The notes under the pieces are model-generated. The model was not told the origin of the DNA. It saw nothing but the letters and a program-made list of their open reading frames with translations, and ran no database searches. From contig CM030368.1 in NCBI GenBank assembly GCA_017893485.1, forward strand, positions 110,057,549-110,121,548: a stretch of DNA of 64,000 nt. The letters run 5' to 3'. Source of the stretch: Hemerocallis citrina. Lineage: Eukaryota; Streptophyta; Magnoliopsida; Asparagales; Asphodelaceae. Positions 1-10,942 of this stretch are shown here, piece after piece. Position 1 is the stretch's first letter; every line of letters starts with the position of its first letter. The translations under genes and the position numbers were made by a program.

Positions 1-5
1 CTTAT

Positions 6-848
6 TCAACGCTTCTTCGGAACAGGGACGTTTCGGTTCAAAGACACCCGGGGACGACATCGCCTAACCTCGGAGCTCGTCTCTAGACCAACAAACCGAG
101 ATGCCTCTTCAGCACTGCCTCTGACCGTGGCCCCAACCGAAGTGCCACTAGACGAAGCAGCCACCCCGCTTTGAGCATCAACCGGGCTACGCTTAATGGT
201 AGGCGAGCGAGTCGCAAGCTCGTAAAACGAGATCCCTCTCTCACTTTCTTCGTGAGTACACAACGTCCTTCTGACATTAACCCGTTCAGGCCGAGGTTTG
301 AGTCGAGCCACTTCCTCCTCGAGCTCAACGATTCGATCCTTCAGAGTAGCGTCCTTCACAACTATTTTGAAATGAGGAAGTTGAGCGGATCCTGTGGCTC
401 CAGAGCTATCGGCTGTAATTCGACGAAGATGGGTCACTTCGATGCTTTTGTCAACCGTAACCCTCCTGAACTCGTCAACCCTTACCGTCAGCTTGTCGCG
501 CTCGACCATCAACTTACCCATCACAGAAGCTAACTCCTCTTCCTTCGCCGAAAGTTCTTCTTCTGCTATCTTCAGGTGATGAACCTCCGCCAGTAGTTCA
601 CCTTTCTCCTTCTTAACGTCGAACAGCATCTTCCTAAGCAACTCCACCTCCCCTTCAAGATGAACCTCGCGAGCTCGCTTCCATAGTTGTTTCAACTCGG
701 AGAAATAATCTCTCGATGTTTCCTTGAGATCCTCTAGTTCCAACTCGCTTTTGAAGAAACACTCTCGGCTACGGGAGAGGGCCAGCTTCGCTGCTTTCAA
801 GTCAGCACGAAGACGAGAGGTTTCAGTTGCTGAACTCGACTCAACAAC
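6..848 (-). CDS. T1 antisense ORF 2 (coiled-coil protein of unknown function)
   Basis: The frame is open for about 280 codons and ends at 6. Upstream it stays open to a good splice acceptor (TTTTCAG ending at 849), so the first codon may be an internal exon boundary and not an ATG; no convincing ATG start is visible. The protein is rich in E, L, K and R with heptad-like spacing in its first half, suggesting coiled coil, followed by a basic Ser/Thr/Arg-rich tail. It is homologous over most of its length to the frame at 30902-31815 in T2, with a shared motif SFYELATRSP. It runs opposite to the LTR's transcription. It could be a separate ORF or the last exon of the ORF at 1058-3295. Function unknown; extra antisense ORFs are known in Tat elements. 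Confidence 0.55.
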   Translation of the reverse strand, partial: VVESSSATETSRLRADLKAAKLALSRSRECFFKSELELEDLKETSRDYFSELKQLWKRAREVHLEGEVELLRKMLFDVKKEKGELLAEVHHLKIAEEELSAKEEELASVMGKLMVERDKLTVRVDEFRRVTVDKSIEVTHLRRITADSSGATGSAQLPHFKIVVKDATLKDRIVELEEEVARLKPRPERVNVRRTLCTHEESERGISFYELATRSPTIKRSPVDAQSGVAASSSGTSVGATVRGSAEEASRFVGLETSSEVRRCRPRVSLNRNVPVPKKR

Positions 849-1057
849 CTGAAAAGTGGAAGCATATCAACACAAAGAACAAGAGGCGGTGCTCAACACT
901 TAGCCAAATCTCAAGACAAAACTATTTTCGGAAAGATTCAAAACAGACTTTAACACTTAGCGAGTTTGCCAAAAACAAAAAATTTATTGATACCAAAAAG
1001 CGGTGGCCATTCTGCTACAAGGCAGTACATCAAAAAAAAAAATTAAAAGGCAGTACA

Positions 1058-3295
1058 TCAAGCGGTGGCCACTCCGGAAGGTAGCTCGGAAGGTAGCTCC
1101 TCGTCCCCTGCTACTCCGGCTCGGGGGACGGCTGCGAAATCGTCGTCCCCTTCCTCCACCACCACAGTCTCAGGGACGGCAGGAGCATCGTCATCTTGTC
1201 GCTCGTCCCCCTCCTCTTCATCCTCCGCTCCTTCGGCTCCTTCCTCACCTTCAGGGCCCTCCTCGGCGACCAGGCCCCACAGCCCATAACCCGACCTGTC
1301 GAATCCAGAGACTCGAGCCTTGACGTGCTCGAGGGCAGTGGCGTAAGACTGCTCCATGTTGGCCACCATATGCTTCTTGGCCTCAGCCTCAATCTCCGCC
1401 CTCGCCTCCTCTACGGCCTTGGCTTGTTGCAGCTTCACTGCCTCCAAAGCCCTCGCTGCTTCGACCCTCTCCTCGGCTGACTTAGCGACCTCCGAAGCGA
1501 GCTTCTCCCTCGCTTGCGCTAGAGCCACTTCAAGGTCGGCAACTTGGGCCGCCAGAGCATTCGAGCGGCGCTGCTCTGCTTCCAACTGCTTTACGGCCCT
1601 TGCCCTTTCCACTCTGTCTTTGTCACTGAGGGCTTTCAGCTCCCTCTCTTGCTCGACATATTCCTTGAGAAGGTGGCCGAAATGACAAGTGGCCTACACG
1701 GAGAAACAGTTAGAACGCGACGAAAGCCGAGCTAAAGACTTAGAAAATTTTCAAGAAAATTTCGATAAACAACAAAGAAGACTTACCGACATAAGCGACC
1801 GAGCTACTTCAAGAGCATCGTCGCCCGTCGTCCCCGCCTTCAGTGCGGCCTGGTCCTTCGGGGTCAGAAGGTACCGAACAGCCTGCATGCTCATCCCCGA
1901 GTCCCCCAAGAAGCCGCCGTGGTTCTTCACTCGCCAATCGGGGACAAACAGCTTCTTGTGGGCCTCGGTCAGTATGACCTCGGCCAACTCAGTTAGAGGC
2001 AGGGCCTGAAGCACCAGAGCTGCCGAGACAGAGAAGCCCTCGGACAGAGCCAGCTAAGGAACAACAGTAGCCAGGGGTCGATTGTCGAGGAGAAGTGAGG
2101 TCGACCGTTCCGACCACGGCCGAAGGAGCCTTAGTGGGTCGACCAGACGAAGGACCCGCACTCGTCCTCTTCCTCTTCTTGGCATTCGCAACCTTGTTTC
2201 GCTCGGCCATCATTGCCTTAAAGTTCATGTTCGGAGCCTCTGTCGAAGCGAAGGAAAAAACAAGTTAGGAAAAAAAATAATAATACGAGGCATTAATGTA
2301 AAGTAAAGCATAAAGAGAGATGTCAGTAGCGTACTCGGGTCGATCGGACTAAGGCCCGACCCGTGCAGCACCTCCTCGGTCATTTCTCTCCAACTCAACA
2401 TCGGGAGACTGATCAACTTTGCCGCCATCTCTGCCTCGGCCAGGGTCAACACCGGCTCGGCCTTTGCATACTTCGACACCTCCTCCTTCCACCGGGTAAG
2501 GAAGTCCCATGCCGAGGGGCCCTCAATCAGAAAGAATTTCTCCTTCCACGACTTTATCGAGTCGAGGTTTTCTATCAGCTTGACGCCTTTCTGAGGCGAC
2601 AGATAGTAGTGCGGCTCGAGCTTACTCATTTTGTTGATCCGGTACAAACTCCGGAGGATGATGAGCTGCGGCTCCACCTTCGCAATTCGGCACTGAACCA
2701 GAAACCCAAGCACATGGCGCCACCTGTTCGGCATGAACTGAATAGGACATATCCTGTACCACCGGAGAACCACAGTGACAAAGGGGTGAAGGGGAAAATG
2801 CAGGTCGGCATTCAACGCGTCATAGGCGAAGACGCAAAGGTCTGGCGTGAAGGCTGTATTCGCTCACACCCCCGGACCGGGGAGAATCAAGGTGTACTCC
2901 GAAGGAATGGCGAAACCCTTCCAAGTCCGGAGTAGGTCCCGCTCGGTTAAAACCGAGGGGATATCGTCCACCTCGGTAACCTCCCTTGGGTCGTTCTCCT
3001 CGTAGGTTTCCGAATGACCATAGACAGCCTTGGTCAGCAGCTCGCCGCTGTACTGCCTTATTTCCCCGTCACCGGATAACACGGTCGGCATCCTACCCAG
3101 CTCGCCCGCCTGTTTCACTGTCTCAACCACCGTCTCGACGACCGAAGATCGGACCACTTCCTCCCCCTTCTCCTCGGCCGCAGACGACCCTACTATCTCC
3201 TTCCCTTTCCTTTGGCTCACCACTTCTCACCCTTCCTCGGCGCTCTGACCTCCCGAGGAGGATGCCTCACTACTCGATGTTACTCGTGACATCTC
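1058..3295 (-). pseudogene. T1 antisense ORF 1 (putative gypsy-type transposon protein, PF04195-like), spliced, broken
   Basis: Reading on the minus strand: a start at 3295, exon 1 to 2335, intron 2334-2240 (GT donor, CAG acceptor), exon 2 2239-1797, intron 1796-1694 (GTAAGT donor, TAG acceptor), exon 3 1693-1058. Exon 1 carries a stretch resembling the 'putative gypsy type transposon' family (LHPF, VLRWY, then an MPNRWRHVLGF-like segment). Exon 2 begins with a basic KKRKR patch, a possible nuclear signal. Exon 3 is a long Ala/Glu coiled coil followed by an acidic Glu/Asp-rich tail. Two in-frame TGA codons (about 3230 and 2864) break exon 1. The same exon order and intron positions occur in T2 at 28490-30510. 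Function is unknown; family assignment is from remembered motif similarity and needs a profile search. Confidence 0.7.
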
Positions 3296-3299
3296 GAAG

Positions 3300-3639
3300 A
3301 ATAAATATCTAAGGTTAAGTGAACTAACCTTGATGTGATGTTTACGGTCGAAAAAAGTTTGCCGGAAATTGCCTGGCCTTCACAACAGCTAGCACAACCA
3401 CCCTTAAGCTCAAATCTCGCTAGCAGGGAACCTCGAGAGCGAAAGTAAATTTTGAGAGTGAAATGTGAAAGAATGAGCTAAGGGGTGAGGGGGTTGAGAA
3501 CTTATAGCTAGTAAGGCAATGGTTGAGCATTTGCAACGCTTGGGGGCCTATTAAGGGAGATAGAACGACAGAATGGAGAGAGCTGCTACGATTCAGGGGA
3601 GGTCACGATGGTTTACTTAACACGGCAGTACGGCAACCC
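3300..3639. other. Gap between T1 antisense ORF and tandem array
   Basis: About 340 bp with no open frame worth calling. Because the antisense ORF is read leftwards from 3295, this stretch is its probable 5' untranslated and promoter region. Confidence 0.35.
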
Positions 3640-5050
3640 CTAACTTGCCGAGCCGCCGGGACACTCTGCCGAGCTACCGGGGCACCGACCTCCACATATG
3701 GAGAAAAATGCTGCCGAACCACTTCTACCGTCAGATTGTCTCAAAATTCGTGTCGAAACATGATGAGCGTCTCAAATCACGCCTCGCCCACAAAATGACA
3801 AGATAACATTTTCTCGTGATCTGAACCTCCAACTTCGTGATCCGCGCCATGATGAACGCTCTAGATCAAGCCACGTGGCTCTACGGCTCGTCCTGAGCCA
3901 AGCCACCGAGACACTCTGCCGAGCTACCAGGGCACCGACCTCCACATATGGAGAAAAATGCCGCCGAGCCACTTCTACGGTCATATTGTCTCAAAATTCG
4001 TGTCGAAACATGATGAGCGGCTCAAATCACGCCTCACCCACAAAATGATAAGATAATATTTTCTCGTGATCTGAACCTCCAACTTCGTGATCCGCGCCAT
4101 GATGAATGCTCCAGATCAAGCCACGTGGCTCTACGGCTCGTCCTGAGCCAAGCCACCGAGACACACTGCAGAGATACCGGGGCACCGACCTCCACATATG
4201 GAGAAAAATGCCGCCGAGCCACTTCCACCATCAGATTGTCTCAAAATTCGTGTCGAAACATGATGAGCAGCTCAGATCACGCCACACCCACAAAATGACA
4301 AGATAACATTTTCTCGTGATCTGAACCTCCAACTTTGTGATCTGCACCATGATGAACGCTCCAGATCAAGCCACGTGGCTCTATGGCTCGTCCTAAGCCG
4401 AGCCACCGAGACACTCTGCCGGGCTACCGGCGTACCGACCTCCACGTATGGAGAAAAATGCTGCTGAGCCACTTCTACCGTCAGATTATCTCAAAATTCG
4501 TGTCGAAACATGATGAGCAGCTCAAATTATGCCACGCCCACAAAACAACAAGATAACGTTTTCTCGTGATCTGAACCTCCAACTTCATGATCCGCACCAT
4601 GATGAACGCTCCAGATCAAGCCACGTAGCTCTACGGCTTGTCCTGAGCCGAGCCACCGAGACACTCTGCCGAGCTACCGGGGCAATGACCTCCACATATG
4701 GAGAAAAATGCCGCCGAGCCATTCCTACCGTCAGATTATCTCAAAATTCGTGTTGCAACATGATGAGCAGTTCAGATCACGCCATACCCACAAAACGACA
4801 AGATAACGTTTTCTCGTGATCTGAACCCCCATCCTCGTGATTCGCGCTGTGATGGACGCACCAGATCAAGCCACATAGCTCGGCAGCTCTTAACGCGCCG
4901 AGCTACCGAGCTATCGAGGAGGACTGGCCGAGCTACCGGGGCACCGACCTCCGCAAGCGGAGAAAAACACCGCTGAGCTACTCCGGCCGTCCGATCCTCC
5001 AGAAATTCGCACTGCTGGCTGATGGAAGGCCCAAATCGTGCCACGTCATA
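3640..5050. repeat. Tandem array, 250-bp unit, about 5.5 copies
   Basis: The marker TCCACATATGGAGAAAAATG (or a one-base variant) starts at 3691, 3941, 4191, 4441 and 4691, exactly 250 bp apart; a sixth, more diverged unit follows near 4949. The constant spacing means the copies differ by substitutions and not by indels. Open frames over this stretch on the minus strand are by-products of the repeat. It sits between the antisense ORFs and the 3' LTR of T1, the region of Tat elements known to breed tandem repeats. Confidence 0.9.
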
Positions 5051-5472
5051 AACTGAAATAAAGATTAATTTTTTATTTATTTAAAATTCGAATTATTTAT
5101 TTAAAATTGCAAAAAAATGATTAAAAATTCAAGAAAATCAATTAAAAATTCTAAAAAATAATTGTAAATTTGGTAAAATATTTTTGAGTCTCTGGGTAAA
5201 TAATTATTGCTTAGAATAATTAATTAAGGTCCCTGAATAATAAATCACCGCTTCGTGAAATTAAATAAATTGTCCGAAAAATAGATAAAAATCAAGAAAA
5301 ATCACCAAAGGCTCACAAGAGCTCAAGAATAACCTTGAGCGTGCAACTATCTCTGAAAATCACCATAATACCTCATACAAAGACTCAACACCCCTCAATT
5401 GGACTCCGATATAACTCCGCAAGCCATTAAAACAGTAAAACTACTCCTTAAAGACTAATCAAACTCAGTCTT
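5051..5472. other. AT-rich 3' untranslated region of T1
   Basis: No gene. AT-rich sequence, partly repeated in inverted orientation beside the LTR of T2 (26240-26640: the motif around AACCTTGAGC, and the CCTCATACAAAGACTC segment), which confirms it as element-internal sequence just upstream of the polypurine tract. Confidence 0.5.
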
Positions 5473-5489
5473 CGGGAGTGGGGGATTCA
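5473..5489 (+). promoter_or_regulatory. Polypurine tract of T1
   Basis: Purine-rich GGGAGTGGGGG lies directly before the LTR start TGATATGG. This is where plus-strand DNA synthesis is primed in LTR retrotransposons. The matching tract of T2 (minus strand, 26223-26242) reads AGGAGTAGGGGGCTCG. Confidence 0.75.
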
Positions 5490-6058
5490 TGATATGGCTA
5501 AAAATAGGGTTAAACCGAAACCATCCAAATTGGGCCCGAATCTTATAGCTCGGGAATAAAATGGTAATTTCACCTACAGACGGGTCTGAAATGGGTACTG
5601 GGTCTTTTCTCCAAAGACCCAATAGCCCACGAACGGATCCGCCTTAAGTGGGTGCGGGTTCGAACCCGCAAAGAACCCAGTCCAGCTGGATAGAATTAGG
5701 GTTTATGATTATACTTAATCAACGGCCCTAATTCACTCTATCCATTCACTGGGAAGTAGGGATTTGATCTTATCCCGAAACTGGTCCCTAAGGCGGCTAT
5801 AAATACCCCCCATCCCCCACTGTTAACAGGTAATCAATCTTTTGCCAATCAAAGCTCATTCATAATCTTTCTGATTACTGACTTGAGCGTCGGAGGGTGC
5901 GTCGCCGGGATCAACCCCGGTGTTTCACACTTTTTGCAGGTGAACGGCGGGAGATCACGGTCAAACTCTGGCGGAAAGGTTTCAGGTTTGACTATTCAAC
6001 TTTCCAAAGAATCCACAAATTCTATCTGTTTGCCCCCACACCAGATTTAGCGGTAACA
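5490..6058 (+). repeat. 3' LTR of T1
   Basis: Starts TGATATGG and ends GGTAACA; 569 bp. It aligns along its length with the three 564-bp LTRs of T2 in the opposite orientation. It contains a TATA box at 5798, an 18-bp perfect palindrome at 5653-5670, and the downstream block GTCGGAGGGTGCGTC followed by TTTTTGCAGGT, which is also present in T2 and in weaker form in T3. Confidence 0.9.
5798..5805 (+). promoter_or_regulatory. TATA box of the T1 LTR
   Basis: TATAAATA followed by a CCCCC run and then the conserved AGGTAATCAATCTTTT segment. The same arrangement is found in all T2 LTRs (for example minus strand 25907-25914) and in the T3 LTR, marking the U3/R border. Confidence 0.75.
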
Positions 6059-7371
6059 GTGGTCAAAAAGTACTGGGCAAACAAATTTAAGATCTTTGTA
6101 AAGGTTTAATTCTCAACAGAAGGACAATCGAGGTGTTGGAATGATGAATTTTGAGGAGAAAAGGAGATTCAACAAGAGTTGAACTAAGTAAAGTGGGTAA
6201 TCTTTTTTATACCCATGGTTGTATGTTCATGATTGTTTCTATGTTTGTTTGTAATTTCTGCAAGTGTTTGTAATAGATTAGAGATAAAGTAAACTATGGT
6301 TGTTTACCTCGAATTTTGATAAGTCAGTTGCTAAATTGTTTGATTTAATGTGTATGGTTCTGTACAGGTGAAAAGAAAAAGAATTTTGCCACAAGGAAGT
6401 TTAGTGCAATTAGATAGTGTTTACATGAACTGCATGGCACGGATTTGGCTATTATATGTTTTAGTTTTGACTACGAATAGTGTGGTCATGAAGGGGACAA
6501 AATTATTTAGTGGTGATTGCCCTTAGATTTCATTTAGATAGTTTAAACATGAGCCAAAATCAACATTTATATCTATTTAAGTCATTTTAGAGTTGAATGT
6601 AATCAAATATATGCATCTACAGGGTACAAACTAAAGCCACTATCTGGAGATGTGTATGCAATTTTACACATGAATTAATTTTCATGTAGATAATGAAATA
6701 ATGAAATCAAATTTTGATAACTCTTTTGGTTTCCCTTTACAGGATAATAAGCATGGAATAGAAATTCAAGTTATAGTTTGATAGAAAAAGATTATTATTA
6801 TTGTTATATCAGTTTATTTTAAGGAGTTCATTGACTTACAGAACAGTGGTTCATCCTTTATTTTTTTTTCCTTTATCTAATACTTGATTGATAACACTAT
6901 ATATTATTTTTTCTTAGTGGCTTTTGGTATAGCTTTAGAACAAATGCTAAAGGTTCTCCCTTAAGCCAACAGAATCATAGGCGAACTAAAATAGAGTTGT
7001 CGATTACGATTAGTACTTGGGATAGATGATAATATCTGTCATATTCGTTCAGACAAAGATTGGGACATCATAAAGCATCTCTTTGTGTTTCGTTTTGATG
7101 GAGCGCTCATTAAGGCCAATGATAAAAATTAGGTGGGGACCATATATAATATTGTTAAACTATGTAAACCTTGAAGGAAATTTTTAATTTCTTTGAATGG
7201 AGTAATTTAGTTGAACAAGTAAAAAAAATTTGTTGCCTCAGATATTAGTTCAATCGGGTGGTGATGTAGATGTCATGATGTTAATTACTAGATGATGAGA
7301 CTAATTCTGTCAGAATTGTTATTTGAATTATATTAATCTGAAATAAGAATAATCCACAGTTTTGAGATGTT
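6059..7371. other. Region without recognisable gene
   Basis: AT-rich sequence between T1 and solo LTR A. Several spots resemble splice acceptors (TGTACAG at about 6360, CTACAG at about 6620, TTTACAG at about 6740) followed by short non-repetitive stretches, so a decayed host gene or intron is possible, but I cannot follow a protein across them. No element boundary recognised. Confidence 0.3.
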
Positions 7372-7987
7372 TTAACTGTAACACCTCGCAAAATTAGAAA
7401 TGACAATTTTGTCTTCGTATGTTACGCACGTGTATTTTGTACCGTTACTGGTAATATTTGTAACGTGTTTTCACTACGTATTTTGATTTCCGACTATTTA
7501 TGCATTTTCCGTATTCTTTTATCCTATTTGAGTCAACTTAAATATTAAATTTCAATCTTTATGTTTCTTTTACGTGCTTTTTACGTGTTTTCGATGCACG
7601 TACCGATTACGTGTTTCCACCGCTACGTGTAATATTTTCTATGTGTTCAAATTATTTATTTTATGTATTCAAATCCATTTCTATAAAATGGAAATTAATT
7701 TTCCCTTATTTTGATTAAAATAATTTTTGTATGTGTAATGTACGTGTTTTACATGTACGTAGGGATGGCATTCGGGTCGACCGGGCCGGGTCGAGCCAGA
7801 CCCGCCCGGGTTTGGGGTTGACTTGGGCGGTTCGGGTCGGGTTGGAAGCTTGATCGGGCCGGGCCGGACCGGGTCGAAGAGGTGAAATGGCGACCCACCC
7901 AACCCGTGAACCCTTTCGGGTCCAACCTGGATCGGTTTGGGTCGGGTCGTGGGTTGGCCCGTTTAGATAGGTTTTTTTTTAACCTAA

Positions 7988-8012
7988 AATAATAATAATA
8001 ATAATAATAATG

Positions 8013-8043
<31 letters not shown>
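7988..8043. repeat. (AAT)n microsatellite
   Basis: Almost uninterrupted AAT triplets inside the hAT element, with one TGA interruption. Its minus-strand reading gives a poly-tyrosine frame that is not a gene. Confidence 0.95.
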
Positions 8044-8045
<2 letters not shown>

Positions 8046-8359
8046 CATTAAAAATCGTAATACTAATAATAATATTGAAAGAGTGAAATTGCCAAAAAAT
8101 ATTGAAATATTATTCATATGATTTCAAGTTATACAAGTTTCACAATTTCTAATAAGAAATAAAGATTTCACAAATTTGTTTTAAATACTAACATATTTCT
8201 TATATACAATTTCAATTTATTTTAATTTTTCTAATTTGAAATAACAAGCAAAGATTTAATATAATTTTTTTATCTATTTACAATTATCTTCAAGTTGATG
8301 GCCTTCAATTTGTTGTTGTTGACTTATTGTTGTTGGCCTTGAATTCTTCATTTTGGTTG

Positions 8360-10468
8360 TTACTGATGTTTTTGTTGTTGTTCTTCCGGTGAGCTGCTCC
8401 CACTTGTGAACGTAGATAATACTTTCCCTTGTGTCCTATCTTTAGCCTTAAGCCATTCTTCTGTGCAAACGAGCATCTCTAACGAGTCGAGCTTCAAGCG
8501 ATTCCTGTAATCAGTTAGAACCCTGCCACTTGAAGAAAATGCACTTTCAGAAGCAACTGTAGAGACAGGAGGAGTTAGTAGATCTTTAGCCATATATTTA
8601 ATAATACTATCAGTGTGTTCATGGTCTTTCTACCATTGTAAAATATCCATTGGAGAAGTAGAAGGCTCAGAATCTTGTTGGTTATACCAATTTAATTCAT
8701 TTGGTTGATTAGTCCTAGGTTTTTTGGATTGAATTTGTGCAAGTAAATTAAATGTTCTATCATCAAATTTACTCTTATCCTTACCTTTGGAAGTAGCAGA
8801 AGAAGAACTAACTACTGAAGTTGTACTATTAGAAGCAAAAGATCTATCATAATAATCATACAAGTTATTTAATATAGATTCAAATTTAACTAAAAAAAAG
8901 CGCAATCAATTTCTATTTCTACATCCTCCCCAAGTAATACAAAAAATATTTCAATCAAACTCTTCGTACCTTCTAATTTGATACGATGATCCATAATGGT
9001 AGCAACACAAACAACATAGGAGGAGGATTAAAATACTTCAAAAAAATTTTGTATGCAGGTTTTACAATATCACCAACAAAAGCATCATTTAACATTTCGT
9101 TAAAAGTTTGCATCATAGTAACTATTGAAATAAAAATGCTACTATAAGTAGATTTATATAATTTTGAAAATTTTAAAGTTGTGGTTTTAAAAGGTTCTAA
9201 AAATTTCAACAAAGATTCGGCATAAAACCAATCGAAGGGAGTCATTTCAAAATCTGGCATTTTTTTTGCAATACAAAAATCATTTATACATGCTTTATAT
9301 TCGGTAACAACATGTAGTAAATCAAAAGTAGAGTTCCATTGGTGTTTGACATCCTTTGGAAATTTTCTAAAAGGTATATTTGAAATCCTACACTAATTTT
9401 TCCATTTGAAATACGGTGCCACTTAATGCAATAAAATGTACACAATTTCTAATTTTAACTATATATGGATCGGCTATTTTCAATGCATCTTGAACACGTA
9501 AATTTAAAATATGATATGCACATCTAACATGAAAAATATTGTCAGATGGAGGGTTTAATGTGGATTTTAAAATACTAATTGATGCATTGTTGTTAGATGC
9601 ATTATCAAAACTAATACACATAATTTTATCGCGAATATGAAAAACATCACAAATTTTTAAAATACGTTTTGCTATTTCAACGTCACTTTGGGGATAGGGC
9701 AACGCAGCAAGTGATATGATTCTTTTTTGAAGAATCCAATCATTGTCGATCCAATGACAGGTTATTCCCATCATTAAAATATTCTTGCAACCCGTCCAAC
9801 AATCCAAAGTTAAACTAACTCTACAAGTTAAACTCCATAAAATTGCAATAAAAGCGTTCTTCATTTCATTGTAAACTTTAAAACAATCCGATTTGCAAGT
9901 ATTTCTCGGGATTCTTCAAAAATTTCCAAGTCCCTACTCTCGGTATAGGAAAATGGTAACTTTCCTTTATTACTAATCGGGCCATTTTCTGACGAACAAG
10001 ATCGGAATCATAAGGGTGGCTATCAACTGGACCGGTCCTAGGGTGGATTTTTTGTTGGCCGGGTAGGTCAACAAGATGGTCTTTATGGTTATTTAGGATG
10101 TGTCGCTTAATTGTACCATTGCCATCACCCCTCTTGAATTTGTATTGCTTAGAATATGTTTTACAAATTTTCAAACCTATACCCGGAGTTTCTTCGTCCG
10201 GGATTAAATCATAAAATTTATGCCAATCACTACTTTCCCCTCTACTTTTCCTACCACTAGGGGGTTGTGTTGTTTCGGTTGGTTGTTATTGTTGTTCTTC
10301 TTCTAATTGTATGTCTCCTACAAACTTATCGTGTGTACCCCATTGTTGGGTAGGAAGATCATGGTACTCTTCAGCGGGCTCACTAAGTGGGACAATTGGT
10401 GGCCTACGGGAAGTGTCGGTGGAATCTTGCCCACTTTGACTACGACCGCTACCACGTGATCTAGACAT
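8360..10468 (-). pseudogene. hAT transposase (zinc-finger BED / RICESLEEPER type), broken
   Basis: Read leftwards from an ATG at 10468. Segment order fits the family: Ser/Arg-rich N-terminus; BED-type finger near 10180-10090 with a GTIKRHILNNH tail, in which the second zinc cysteine appears to be tyrosine (CKTY); catalytic-core segments in 9864-9388 (LTLDCWT, then SFDNASNN, then VRCAYHILNL); and the C-terminal dimerisation domain at 8593-8360 (PPVSTVASESAFS, with a downstream NRLKLDSLEMLVC). Breaks: an in-frame TAA at 10286-10288 in a Gln-rich stretch, a frameshift near 9880, and several more between 9388 and 8905. The product would bind the element ends and catalyse cut-and-paste transposition; this copy cannot. 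Confidence 0.88.
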
Positions 10469-10934
10469 AATGTAGTAATGTATGAAAAAAAAACTACACA
10501 ATGTAGGAGCGATGAGTTAAAAAAAAATCTAGAAAACAAGAGGGTTGAGAGAGAGATAAAAAAAACCAACAAACGGTTAATATACGAAAATTATAATTAC
10601 AACAAAAATAAAATAAGAAGAAGAGAGGTATGAAATTTTGATACCGTTAACCGTGGATACGTGCATATAAAAAAATCCGTGAAAATATGAATAGAAGTAG
10701 AAGTAGATATCCGGAATTGAGGAGTGGAGGAGAGCTTGGAGGAGAGTTGAAGAGTTGAATACGTTGTTGAATTTTGATTTCGATACGATTGGAATTTGAT
10801 CATGTATATGCCTTGAAGACTTGTTTGTTCAATACTTCAATTGTTCACAAATTGCTTAGAATTGAGTAATAATAGTAGAGTGAGTAAGAAAGTAAGGTGT
10901 GAATTTTTTGATGGGAATTTGGGGGGGGGGGGGG

Positions 10935-10942
10935 TATTTATA
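10935..10942 (-). promoter_or_regulatory. TATA box of the hAT transposase
   Basis: TATAAATA on the minus strand, about 470 bp upstream of the ATG at 10468, followed by a 13-14 base homopolymer (C on this strand, 10920-10934). Confidence 0.5.

Larger units (their letters stand above)
1..6058 (+). mobile_element. Tat-lineage Ty3/gypsy retrotransposon T1, 3' part
   Basis: The left end lies outside the window, so only the region downstream of pol is present: an antisense ORF pair (minus strand, 6-3295), a 250-bp tandem array, a polypurine tract and the 3' LTR ending at 6058. The assignment comes from its LTR, which is clearly related to the three LTRs of element T2 (shared TATA region, shared block around GTCGGAGGGTGCGTC, same ends TGATATGG and AACA), and from the antisense ORFs, which match those of T2. 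The five bases after the LTR are GTGGT; the matching upstream copy would be off-window, so the TSD cannot be confirmed. gag and pol must lie to the left if present. Confidence 0.85.

Noticed and set aside
3772..5044. Repeated minus-strand frames of 60-90 codons
   Set aside because: By-products of the 250-bp tandem repeat.
6059..6063. Confirmed TSD GTGGT for T1
   Set aside because: The upstream partner is outside the window.
7749..8117. Minus-strand frame with a poly-tyrosine run
   Set aside because: Translation of the AAT microsatellite and hAT subterminal repeats.
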